Origin: Acheta domesticus
Taxonomy: Eukaryota; Arthropoda; Insecta; Orthoptera; Gryllidae
NCBI GenBank assembly: GCA_031308135.1
Contig: JAHLJT010009419.1
Span: 181,366,856 to 181,430,855 of the forward strand
Reading direction: 5' to 3'
DNA: 64,000 nucleotides
The translations under genes and the position numbers were made by a program. Position 1 is the stretch's first letter. Each line of letters opens with the position of its first letter. The notes under the pieces are model-generated. The model was not told the DNA's origin. It searched no databases and saw only the letters and a list, made by a program, of their open reading frames with translations. Shown here piece after piece: positions 45,011 through 55,705 of the stretch.

Positions 45011-45165
45011 ACATTGGTGGAGACGCGCTGGAGAAAATAGCTTGCACAATGCTTTGTTGATGTGATTTCGGACAGCCTAGATTCCAATGCTTTGTTGACG
45101 TTTGCACACATGTTGGAGCTTAGCATTCGATTTTTGGAGAAGCAGCTCGTCCAAAAGATATACCA

Positions 45166-45192
45166 ATGATGATGATGATGATGATGATGATG

Positions 45193-45223
<31 letters not shown>
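45166..45223. repeat. GAT/TAA microsatellite, target of the R4/Dong insertion
   Basis: ATG/GAT units (45166-45194) pass into TAA units (to 45223), which stop at the first base of the LINE 5' end. Confidence 0.9.
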
Positions 45224-45224
<1 letters not shown>

Positions 45225-48200
45225 TCCACCTAGGGAGTACACGACCTTGGAGTTGGTGGTGGAGCTTGAGTACCCCCATGAGCCTTAAAGCTATGTCAGT
45301 GGTAGCCTAGCTACCGGTAGGGCCTCCCTTGCTGAATAGGTTGAAGGTGAGGGGTCAGACGAAGAAATACTCCATTTTGAGGAGAGTGGGACGTAAGTAG
45401 AGAGGGAAGGGTCATGAACCTTTGGACTTCCTGCTGTCGGCCCATAGAGGGTACAGGAGAGAAACTGGGTTGGCACACCAGGCCACTGATTAGAGTGGAG
45501 GCCCGAACCTTGCATTAGCCAGCGAAGGAGGCTGCCTTCAGCAGTCAGTGAAAATCCCGTAGGGTTTAGTAATGCCGACTGGCGATCGGAGGGACCCCTT
45601 GCTGGGCCCTGCGGGGGGATGCCCCGAGGCCACTGTGGGTCGCAGTAACGGATGGCAGGAAACAACCCAAAAGTTAAGTGTGATCTGTGAACTCGAACTT
45701 GCGTCCTGCGAATCCTCAATTCAAACCAATGAGCAAAATGGATAGAACAAGCAATGTAATGAATCTTAACGTGCCTTGTTCTACCAATGTCCCATACCTG
45801 CTCAGAAACCGAGCTAATGTCACCTTGTCGACGTCTGGCCATCCCACGGGTGTTAGTCCCAGGGACCCAGAGCCGGCAGTAGCTCGAAGCCATCGTCAGA
45901 GATGGACCAGGAATGAATTAAAGGAGGTGATGTGGTGCTTTTACTATGCAAAAGCGAAAAATGGGGGCTCAGAAATAGAAGTTTTCAAGGTATGGAGAGA
46001 GCGGCACCCAGATATGAGACCTACCCTAGACTCAAAGAAGCTTGCCAGTCAACGACGATACATACTCAGCAGTGGAAAATTCACAGCAGAACAACTTCCT
46101 GACATTGAGAGAAATGCGGAGTATGTACTTCGCTCCACAATCCACATGACGAACATGTAGAACTTGAAAATGATGATCCCGTGGAAGGTTCATCGCTTTC
46201 CAGTGAAACACACGTCAGTGGTGAAAACTCATCTGGCAATGAATTACACGATAAGGACATGATGCGAAATCTCCTTCGGCGCGAGATAGAAAGAGTTAGT
46301 TAACTTCCGTTTGAATCTCGCGAACCGTTGAGGAGAATATACGAAAATGCCAAAGCTAAAAGAGTGATAGAAACAGTGAATTCTGTCTTAAATGAGGTGG
46401 TGGAGACCCCAGGCAGAGATCTAGATATTACTGAAATCAATCACATCATATATGCAACTGGATATCTAGTATCTCAGATAATTTTGGGGCCAGCCAAGAA
46501 CACCGACGGCCGACAGCAAAACAGAGTAAACAGCTCCGTACCCCCATGGATGAACAGAATTATGAAACGGATAGCCGACACCCGGCGTGAAATATCACTC
46601 TTAGCTGAGGCATCTTCTAAATCAACGCACACCTCTAAAGTTCAACGAAAAATATTCAATGTTGAACAAAAATACCAAATTGAAAATGACACCAGCAGGC
46701 TAATGGTAGTTGAGAAGCTAAAAGAGAAAATTCAAGCATGGGCTCAAAGAATTAGACGCTACAAACGTAGAATAGATTTCCGTGTACAGAACCGGTTGTT
46801 TGAAACAGACGCGAAGAGATTCTATCGCAATCTGACTCAAAAACCGAATGGCAAAGCTGTTACTCCTTCAAAAGATGACGTCGAAGCATTTTGGGCAGGA
46901 ATCTGGGAAGAGAGCAGATCCTACAACAAAGACGCATCTTGGCTTCAATCTGAAGTTGATGCTGCCGATGAACTTGTAGAAACAGTGGAAGATGTTCACC
47001 AATTCTCGGAAGAGGACCTCTTCCAAGCAATTAAGAACATGGGAAACTGGAAGTCCCCCGGGATTGATAAGATCCAGATTTATTGGATTAAGAAATTAAC
47101 AGCAATACTTTCTCATCTAGCAAAGGCTGTTAATAAATTTTTTGAAAACCCAAAGGAAATCCCGGAATGGCTCACACGCGGCATCACGTATTTGCTACCC
47201 AAAGCGGGAGACAGCTCTTTGGCGAAGAACTACAGGCCAATTACTTGTCTGCCAGTACTGTACAAACTTATAACTTCAGCCATAGCTGACAAAATGTATA
47301 GACATCTAGATAAGAATCATCTAATGCCAGCTGAACAAAAAGGATGTCGTAAAGGCTCTTATGGCTGTAAGGAAATCTTGCTACTGAATAAAGTCATCTT
47401 GAATGATGTAAAGAAACGCAAACGTAATTTGAGCATGGCTTGGATTGACTACCAAAAGGCCTTTGATAGTGTACCACCGATTGGATTTTGAAGACCCTGG
47501 AGATCTATCGATTTCATCCTAGACTTACTGAATTTTGCAAGGCTAGTATGAAGTCGTGGAGTACCAGGTTACTAATACACAGCGGAAAGGAAGCAGTAGA
47601 AACCAGAAGTATTCAGATTAACAGGGGTATTTTTCAAGGAGATTCACTATCCCCTCTGCTGTTTTGCATTAGTTTGATCCCACTATCGAGACAGTTGTCG
47701 CAAGCTGAGTTTGGTTTTAAGCTCCATGGTGATGAAAGGTCAGTATCACATTTGTTTTACATGGATGATCTGAAAGTGTTTGCTAAGAATGAAGCGATTC
47801 TCTCCCAAATGCTGTCTGTCGTGAATGACTTTAGCAATGACATCTGCATGAAGTTTGGTCTTGACAAGTGTGCAAAAATCAATTTAAAAAGAGGGAAACT
47901 CACAACGTCTGAGAACATTGAAATTGATACGCACACTGTGATTCAAGATCTTGAGCCAGGTAAAACTTACAAATATCTGGGCATTGAAGAATGTGAAACC
48001 ATCTCGAATGACAGAATGAAAGAGAGAATTCGTAGGGAGTATTATAGGAGAGTGAGACTGGTCCTGCAGTCCGCTCTGAATTCCAGGAATAAAATATCTG
48101 CAATAGGTAGTTTGGCGGTACCTGTAGCCGAATACAGTTTTGGACTAGTGGACTGGACTGAGCAAGAAATTCGCACCATGGATCGAAAAAACAGAAAACT

Positions 48201-49377
48201 GCTAACAATGCATCATGTTTCCCACCCTCGAGCTGATATACATAGACTTTATGTGTCACGTAAGGAAGGAGGAAGAGGCCTCAGACAAATTGAGGCCTCC
48301 TGGCACAACGCAATAGTCGGGTTGGGGAAGTATGTAGTCAGCCATCAAGACGACCCTCTAATGACGCAGGTCATGAAATCTGACCGAAGAATGGGAAACA
48401 GAGGCATTGTTAGTGTAGCAAGAAACATTGCGAAGAAAACTAGGCAAGACACGTCGAATAACACAGACAATGAACTTCTGACATGAAGTGTGAGACACAA
48501 AAAATGTTAAAGAAAATCGTGGAGAGACAAACCACTCCACGGACAATATCTAAAAAGAATGGACAAGGTGCAGATCAATAAAGATCAATCATTTATGTGG
48601 CTTAAAAGGGGAAGGATGAAGCCAGAATCGGAAGCACTTGTAATAGCTGCCCAAGATCAGGCCTTGAGAACACGACATTATGATAAAGCGGTTCTCAAAA
48701 TTTCCCAAGATGACAAATGCCGCATTTGTCTGGAGCAAGTAGAAACCATTGATCATATTGTCTCAGCTTGTCCAATCCTAGCAAAGACAGAATACCTTAA
48801 AAGACATGACAGGGTGTGTAGCTACCTCCACTGGCAGATCTGTACCGCTCTCAAAGTTCCAAACACATGCCCCAAGTGGTACGAACACTCACCGAAACCA
48901 GTGACGTCTGTTGGATTGTGTACTATCTTGTACGACCAACAAATTCAAACTGATCGCACGATAGCGGCAAACAAACCGGATATAGTTGTCCGGGATTTGG
49001 CGAAAAAATCGTGTTTACTTATCGATGTTTCTGTACCTTGCGATCAAAACGTCGTTACCAAGGAGGCAGAGAAACGTCTTAAATACAAGAGTTTGGAAAT
49101 CGAGATCAGCCGAATGTGGGGCGTAAAAGCACAGGTCGTCCCGATAGTTATCGGAGCTCTGGGATTTGTTCCGCAAAATTTGAATAAGAACTTGTCTAAA
49201 CTCCCAGGTAATTCAAAAGACTGGGAAATGCAAGAAATTGCTTTATTTGGAACAGCCCACATTTTGTGTAAAGTATTGTAGAGGCACTGATAGTCACCGA
49301 ATCTGCTCCTTAGGTTGCAACCTGGAGTAGATTTTATATTCAGCCGACTCATAAGATCGTTAGTCGTGATGTAATGG
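45224..49377 (+). mobile_element. R4/Dong-clade LINE inserted in a TAA repeat
   Basis: About 4.15 kb: a GC-rich 5' UTR, one long ORF (Myb-like domain, reverse transcriptase, C-terminal restriction-like endonuclease) and a short 3' UTR ending in TAA repeats (49378-49398). The 5' end directly abuts TAA repeats too. Dong elements are known to insert in TAA arrays, so both protein type and site agree. It lies in the same sense as the host gene and is essentially full length. Confidence 0.85.
45729..49281 (+). pseudogene. R4/Dong ORF: Myb-like, reverse transcriptase and restriction-like endonuclease
   Basis: The first ATG is at 45729. RWTRNELKEVMWCFYYAK (about 45900) opens a Myb-like DNA-binding segment. 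After a frameshift near 46140-46160 and a TAA near 46300, the ORF resumes and carries RT motifs: GNWKSPGIDKIQIYWIKKL, LLPKAGDSSLAKNYRPITCL, MAWIDYQKAFDSVP (shift just after, near 47480), GIFQGDSLSPLLFCI and HLFYMDDLKVF with intact YMDD. TGA (48484) and TAA (48508) interrupt it. The C-terminus has zinc motif CRICLEQVETIDHIVSAC (48718) and endonuclease motif NKPDIVVRD...LIDVSVP, with the PD and D of the PD-(D/E)xK fold, then KYKSLEIEISRMW and VPIVIGALG. Two frameshifts and three stops make it inactive, but catalytic residues are kept. Confidence 0.85.
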
Positions 49378-49600
49378 AATAATAATAATAATAATAATGT
49401 TTAGTTCAAAGAATTGACTGCACTAACCGGGAAACGAACCCAGATCTGCTACTACTTCTGGTAAGAAGCTAAGAAGTAATAGCGAACCGGGAAACATACT
49501 CCCACTTCTTAACTTACACGTGTGACGAAGTGGTGAAAGGTAATAATAATAATATAATAATAATAATAATAATAATAACAACAATAATAAAAATAAACAA
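49378..49600. repeat. TAA microsatellites, 3' tail and a second array
   Basis: Seven AAT units (49378-49398) form the LINE tail. After about 145 bp of unique sequence a second TAA/AAT array spans about 49541-49600. The interval holds CCGGGAAACGAACCCAGATC, faintly like an inverted B box. Confidence 0.75.
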
Positions 49601-50389
49601 TAATTATTATCTCAACTTTTCATGACATTTTCTAAATACGTATAGCTATTTCATAAATGAAATGCCTCCTATAGTACTTACCATCAGGAATTTAAGTAAC
49701 ATATCGTACTATAATATAACAGTATATAGCAGCGACTGCCAACTGGACAAGGAATGACGTCTGAGGTTTTTCCTCCTCCGAGATAAGGCACTTGGAGAAG
49801 CAGTGCGAGCAAAGGGGGGAGGGAAGGAGGGGCAGACGGTGGTCGCCGGTATCGAAAACCTTGGCAGTGGGCCTTTGCCGGTGTTTCAGGCAACATGAGT
49901 GGAAAAATATCTACACCCGTTAATTTTCTTTTTGTTAGGGAAGAAAGATATCCTTTTATAGATACTGGAAGAATGGCGAAGAGTTTAGTGTGTTCGAAAG
50001 AACTGCAGTATGTTAAAAACTCCAACCTACAGATGTATTACGTAGCTTTGCGACCCAGAATCAGACAGCCAGGACAGCCAGTCACTTGTCACTACCACTT
50101 CCCAGGAAGATATTCAAATAATTGTTTTAAAAAACCTGCAAGAACAATAGCGCCTAGAACTAATTCATTTAAACGAATATTGAATTCAGATTGCTCAAGT
50201 TCGTTTTAGTATTAGCCATCTAAAGATATTCAGTAGTCAACAGTAAAGAGGCTCGAGGGATATCAACAGTTTTCAAACGCATCATCCCTTCTGGTGCGAG
50301 AAACAAATGCTATATCTTGGCATTTGCCGCATTTCAGCAATCTTTCATTCGACCCAAATTAATGACAAATTCGCAATTCATTGATACTA
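49601..50389. other. Intron sequence, unassigned
   Basis: A purine-rich GC patch lies at about 49800-49850. The 104-codon frame at 49895-50209 has no similarity I recognise. Confidence 0.35.
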
Positions 50390-50690
50390 TTGGCGAAGAA
50401 GTAATAAATCCTTCTCTCACCAACCCTTCAAAACACGAATTCATTTGACCTTCAGAAACAGCTTGCATCATTAAAATTCTAAACGGAGAACAACACCAAC
50501 ATATGACCTAATTTCTAACAAAATTGTAAAGCAGCTCAGCACGCTCTATGAAACAACAGTCACCACTATTTACAATGCATACCTCAAAATAGGTCACTAT
50601 TTTCCAACTGTCTGCAAGAAGGCCTTTTACCGTTGCACAAACGCCGGTACCAAACTAATTCATAATAGACAATCTAAAAAATGTCAATGA
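50390..50690 (+). pseudogene. Jockey-type reverse transcriptase fragment (start of RT)
   Basis: In plus-strand frames SETACIIK, KIVKQLSTLYETTVTTIYNA and YFPTVCKKAFYRCTNAG match the segment of Jockey RT before the YRPIS motif. Shifts and stops are frequent. Only this short piece is present. Confidence 0.5.
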
Positions 50691-50749
50691 TATTTAATCT
50701 TACCAACGTAGATTTAGACTACAACTCTTTATTTTTTCAGTTTTAGTAC

Positions 50750-51015
50750 TCAGTTAGAGCCCTATTTACCTTTCTGGATATTGCCTTGGAAAAACTCTGG
50801 TAAACCCAAGACATATTGCTTCTCGATTTTCGAAGTATTAAATTAGTTCATAGCAATCTTCGCCATTTTAATCAAATAAAACCTGGCATTCAATTTACTA
50901 TTCAAAACTTTCTTTAGATATTTAATGCTGTTTGTTCCAGTTAATAACGAGTTTTGTACCAGTTGATGGTTGATGGATGGCAGGGCCTGGATGTGAATTA
51001 CAGAAAGGATGAGAT
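50750..51015 (-). pseudogene. Jockey-type RT thumb fragment, opposite strand
   Basis: On the minus strand TNSIKYLKKVLNSKLNARFY corresponds to the 'KYLGVxLDSKL' thumb motif that follows the RT active site. It lies 60 bp from the plus-strand RT fragment but points the other way. Confidence 0.45.
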
Positions 51016-51735
51016 TGGTTCGATGCATTTATTTCAATCCTTTTTTAAATTCTGTTGAAAGAATAGTTAGCTCCAATAATTAGAAGTAATTTTTCTAAGA
51101 ATTAATCTAGTTCTAATATAATTCCGTGCAATTGAGAGCTAATAAACCACCTTGTTTAAAGAAAACTGACGCTCTGATTTCGCGGACACTAGACTGTTAT
51201 AGACGTAAACAAGGATGTCTGAACTCGGATCATTGCCACAGTAAAACAGAAGTAGGGACCGCCACAGTTGCCAATGCAGCTTTGTTCTTCTTTGTAGCGT
51301 TCATCTGTTTACCTTGCTCCGTCTCAGCCACTGTACCTCGCATTGGGACCACGCCCCCTTGAGACTTCCCAGTTGCACCTACTCAAAATCTGCATAGCCA
51401 AATCGATTTAGCAAATGCCCTGTCGTGCTGCTATGATGAGGTGATTGGTCATACAACTGTCAGCCACTACATTTTACAAACTATTAACAAAACACAAAAA
51501 GGGGAAGAAGGAGAAAAATAAGAAGAATCCAGATGCACCAGAAATAGTGCACTGTGCCTTCATGGGTTTTAGAGTTACAAATAACGGAAACTTTTCCTCT
51601 AGTCTCAGTAAAAAGATTTTGCAGTTTACAGTTTGACTCACGTCAGAATTCCACCCCCACCCACTTAGCAATTTCCATAACAAACTCGCGCGAAAAGATG
51701 AATCCAAGCATGAATCGAGGGAAAGCCCTGGCGGG
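51016..51735. other. Intron sequence, nothing recognised
   Basis: No element or gene named. Confidence 0.4.
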
Positions 51736-52042
51736 CACTGGCGGATCGAGGGGGGGGCTTGGGGGCCTTGCCCCCCTCTCCAAGGCCTAGTTTTTGTTTA
51801 TCTTCCTTTATTTGGCAAAATTGATTTAAATATTCATGTTGGAGTAATGTAATTATTTAAACAATAATATTGCACAGTATCGTATTTACAATACATAAAT
51901 AATACGTAAATACATATACAACGTAAATATATAATACATAAATAATACAACGTAAAAACAAATGTTTTTATTTAATAAAAAATTACGATGCTGGATTATT
52001 ACGATGCTGGAAAATTACGATGATCAGCTGGATTCGCCCCTG
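51736..52042. mobile_element. hAT-like MITE
   Basis: The ends CACTGGCGGATCGAGG (51736) and, inverted, CAGGGGCGAATCCAGC (52042) resemble the CAGGGGCGGATCCAG terminus of many hAT MITEs. The 8-mers outside (CTGGCGGG, CCCTCGGG) agree at 5 of 8 positions. A G/C-run hairpin-like segment sits just inside the left end. The interior is AT-rich with repeated AATACATAAATAATAC units. Confidence 0.5.
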
Positions 52043-53671
52043 CCCTCGGGTATCCCTCTTTTGATTTACCTGTCCCACATCGTGCCCACGAATGAACAGA
52101 ATGGTTAAAGACGATTCATTTCATTTGCAAAGGAAGGCGTTCGACTTTCTCAAATGTATCTCGTATTCTTCTGTGTTACTGAATCAATGTTGATAATTAC
52201 ATAAACTATTGTTTATTTTAATTGCAGGAAGATAGTTGTTCATTTTCAAATGTTTAACAAAACATATTCTAAACCATTATAATTTTTACCTGCCCCTTTG
52301 TATGACAAAAACATGAAACTATCCTACTAAAACACGGTAAATTACAGTGACCTCTAAAACTTCGACTGCAAGTCCATGTATTACGGTTTTCTCGTGTCAA
52401 AATCATCATGGAACTGCATCATCAAATGGCTGTACTTAGAAAATGCACGAATAAATCAATGTATTATATTTCAATTAGGTAATTTTGTCCGTAATTTCGT
52501 GTCAATTTTTTACGAAAAAAACATCAAGGAAACACCTGTTTGGCCCCCTACTTATTGTATGGAGAAATCTTCACAGGTTTCGGTTCACCTAAGGTTATGA
52601 CACCTGCACTTACATAGTAAAGTGAATTCGTTAAGTGTGTCTCATTCACTGATACAAGTGAACATTTGCACACCTGGCCATTTCCTTATACCATTTGCCA
52701 GACAAGACTGTTGGAAATGGAGCGGCATCTTTCTCTATATTTAGGGTAAAACACTAGTAGTTGCCACAATGAACATTTTCGTAATTTTCTCAAAATTATT
52801 GGGCTACAGAGATAAATTCGTTTTATGAAACTCCATGGGCAATTATCCTTCTGAATAGATCATTTAGCTAAAAATGGCAAAATTTTCATTTCTTCTATTT
52901 TTTATTAATTTATTTCATAGCCCTGAGACTGTTCTACTAGTAGTCACTTGAAAATTGCAAATTGGTAATGGTCAGGTACTCGACTCAACAATCAGGAAAC
53001 GATATTTTACTCCATGAACGCGTTTGAGGCCAAAAATGTCCATGAAAGTACCGATTCCAGTTGCTTTATTGCAATGTCAATATTATTAAAATATTTTCAT
53101 ATTGTAATTTAAAATAATAGAAAATAAATAAATTATCTTCGTTCTTCTCCTTACCACTAGAAGACATAAGCTCCACGTTTTGCCATAGGGAAACCTCCAA
53201 TTCTTATTTTTCAGATTTTGTGCTTGAACTATTAGTGTCGTTTGTAGTGTGCATTTTTTCAAAGAATACGAGTAATTCCATGTTTATAATAATTTCATTA
53301 TTATTAATTTTAATTTCCGAATCACTATTGTCTGTAAGCGGGATTTAAATATGACACTATTATTAATTCAAATTAATTAATTAGGTATCATTACTATTTA
53401 AATGAATTATATTGGAAGCTTCTACATATTACATAATTTCAACATCAATCACCTACGCCATCTACCATTCGTCGAAAAGACATCCAATCAATATAATAGC
53501 GTGTCCAGATTAATAAGTCCCCATATCAATAGGACGTTTTGCACCGCGTAGCTCGTATGTACTGTGCACGTATATACTGTATGTACTCTGCACGTTTTGC
53601 ACAGCGTAGCATACAGCAATCGACAGCAATCTTTCATTCCTATATACATATTTTGAATCTCTGCGCAGGCC
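52043..53671. other. Intron sequence, nothing recognised
   Basis: Uniformly AT-rich, with no motif in either strand that I can name. Confidence 0.45.
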
Positions 53672-53912
53672 TATACTTCGGTTTTTCTTTCTTGGCACAC
53701 GGGGGGTGTCAATAAAATGGAACATCTCACGGTATTTCGCGTCGTTCTCGGTTGTGCCGCTAGGAGTCGCATGCTCGCCTGCACTGCTCGATACAGTCGC
53801 GATCATGCGACTCCTAGCCGCACAACCGAGAACGACGAGAAATACCGTGAGATATTCCATTTTATTGACACCCCCCCCCCCCCGTGCGCCAAGAAAGAAA
53901 AACCGAAGTATA
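53672..53912. mobile_element. Fold-back MITE, copy 2 (near-perfect palindrome)
   Basis: Arms of about 100 bp (53672-53773 and 53814-53912) are almost identical inverted copies around a 40-bp loop. Shared segments include TTCGGTTTTTCTTTCTTGG, GTGTCAATAAAATGGAA and CTAGGAGTCGCATG. One visible difference is a G run of 6 in the left arm against a C run of 13 in the right. Related to 40012-40233. Confidence 0.85.
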
Positions 53913-53999
53913 ACTCGAACTGCGCAAGCATATAAAGTTGAGATTGCTGTGAACTGCTGTAAGGTACTCAAAGCCGTGCTCAAAGTCCCTATTGTGAAG

Positions 54000-54205
54000 G
54001 CTGGCTGGGCCCCACGTGGTCGCGCACGAGCGTAGGCGTGTTTACGCGGCCAGCGCAGGCTGCGCAGAGCGCGACGCGCCCACCTGCTCCCTCCCCCGCC
54101 CCGCCCCCGCCCCCAAAGGCAAATTTAGCGGCGGCGGTGCTGGCACGCGGCGGAGGCCGCGCCGTGCCCTTTGCGGTCCCCGCGTCACCGCGCGCACACT
54201 GGGCC
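54000..54205. other. Intronic CpG-rich patch
   Basis: About 200 bp of very high G+C (CCCCGCCCCGCCCCCGCCCC) with GC-box-like units, surrounded by AT-rich intron. The frames have no recognisable domain. Confidence 0.4.
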
Positions 54206-54705
54206 CAAACGCACTCAAACAACGTGACACACATTTTTTTTCAACTCCTACTGTATAATGCTGTCATTTGATGGCTGCAACCAGCTGCATTATAATAGTA
54301 ATTTCGATACAGTTTTCATTATGATACAGGTTCTTGACCAATCACAGAGAAGTTTACAAACCAAGTATTGACAGTTAATGAATCATTGAGAATCGTTTTA
54401 GCAAATGTTTCGTTCCATTGAGTACATTAAAACTGTATTTTATATTATACTATGCTCGTCAGGTTTAATTTCTTTCATTAATAGTAAGTTTTTTCGTTGA
54501 AAATTATTTAAAATAAAGTGGATCGTAATTTCACTTTGATTCTATTGGACTAGCGCAGTCCTAGCAGGCGGACAGGTAACCATAGCCACCTGCGGCAGCA
54601 TGCAACGGTAGATTTAGGTAGCTGACCGCTACGTGGCGTTGCCTGACTCAACTGCCACGAAACTATTCATTGCAAAAGTTTAACTTACAAAAGTCGTAGA
54701 AAAAG
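54206..54705. other. Intron sequence with a small hairpin
   Basis: CTGTATAATGCTG and CAGCTGCATTATAATAG form a short stem at about 54250-54298. Otherwise unassigned. Confidence 0.4.
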
Positions 54706-54842
54706 TACCGTATGAAACTCGATGTAATGGGTACTAATACACTCGTGTGAAGTTTACGATACTCGCTAGTTCCTCGCTCGCATCGTAATATCACACTCGT
54801 GTATTAATACCCATCACTACATCATCGTTTCATAATGTACTA
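54706..54842. repeat. Palindromic fold-back, about 137 bp
   Basis: Left arm ATGAAACTCGATGTAATGGG ... ACACTCGTGTGAAG and right arm inverse (ATGAAACGATGATGTAGTGA ... CACGAGTGTGAT) pair around a short centre with CGCTAG/CGAGCGAGG. The arms are about 60 bp. Confidence 0.75.
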
Positions 54843-55356
54843 GTTTTTTGATGGTTTGGTGTAAAACGACATTACAAGTAAAATCGGTCCTTTGGCAGAG
54901 GAAGGGGAAGGTGTGCGTGTAAAACTGCACTTCTGATGAAAAATGGACGTGAGCTGTTTTACACTGTTGAGTGATATAATTCTCTTACTTGCGTAACAAC
55001 GTTCCAAGCCTTTTTTTTCAACTGAACATTGTCAGTCATAAGAACGTCGTAAGTCATTGCCTTTTATCCCTACTGGCCAGGGGCTCAGCACCGTTAATAT
55101 TCGCAGTTCCCAGACGGCCATCCATCCAGGAACTTGCGGTGTCTCGAACTGCTTAACTTGATTGTCTTCATGGAGTTCAGCTACCTCAAAACTTCGATTA
55201 CAGGCGTAGGTGTTAAAATCATTCAATGCGCGCAGAAATTGAAAGAATAACTACGCAGCCTCCGTCCGTGTGAGAGATGACTGTCTTAATCAGATACCCG
55301 CGAAAAATACAAACACCACGATACTGTTCCGATTGTAACTGAGATATGCAAATATA
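54843..55356. other. Intron sequence, nothing recognised
   Basis: No element or gene named. Confidence 0.4.
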
Positions 55357-55540
55357 CAGTAAACCCTCGGTAGCACGAACTCGCTTGACACGAATTTCGC
55401 CGTATCACGAACAAAACTGTGGTATCCGCAAAGGGATTACGGTAATACGGACATTTATAATACTCGGGTAACATAATTTTTTATAACACGAACTCCGATT
55501 ATTTCGGACCCTTGGTATTTGTGTCAATGAGGTTTTACTG
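55357..55540. mobile_element. pogo/Tigger-type MITE with TA duplication
   Basis: It starts CAGTAAACCCTCGG and ends with the inverse of CAGTAAAACCTCAT, both flanked by TA (55355-55356, 55541-55542). CAGTAAAACCTCG ends and a TA target are typical of pogo-like elements. At 184 bp it has no coding capacity. Confidence 0.75.
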
Positions 55541-55705
55541 TATTTCCCTGTGTTATTCCGTCTATTCTCATATTGCGCACATTAACTGAATTCTCATAAT
55601 CTGTGCCTAGGACACATTTCATGTCATGGGACACCAAGGCTCCAAAGAAGAGACCGTCTGCCATTAAATATTTGCTATTCGTGTATTGCTTTACGGAAGG
55701 TCAAA

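Noticed and set aside
44833..45279. 148-codon minus frame across the CpG patch and TAA array
   Set aside because: It contains a Tyr/His run translated from the microsatellite and crosses into the LINE; not a credible gene.
45291..45893. 200-codon antisense frame over the R4/Dong 5' region
   Set aside because: It lies opposite the 5' UTR and Myb-like coding region, with no domain; a shadow of sense coding sequence.
49420..49450. Possible inverted B box after the R4/Dong element
   Set aside because: GGGAAACGAACCCA is only a loose match and no A box is placed correctly.
53510..54035. Overlapping frames of 72-157 codons around 53.7 kb
   Set aside because: They mirror each other because the DNA is a palindromic MITE.
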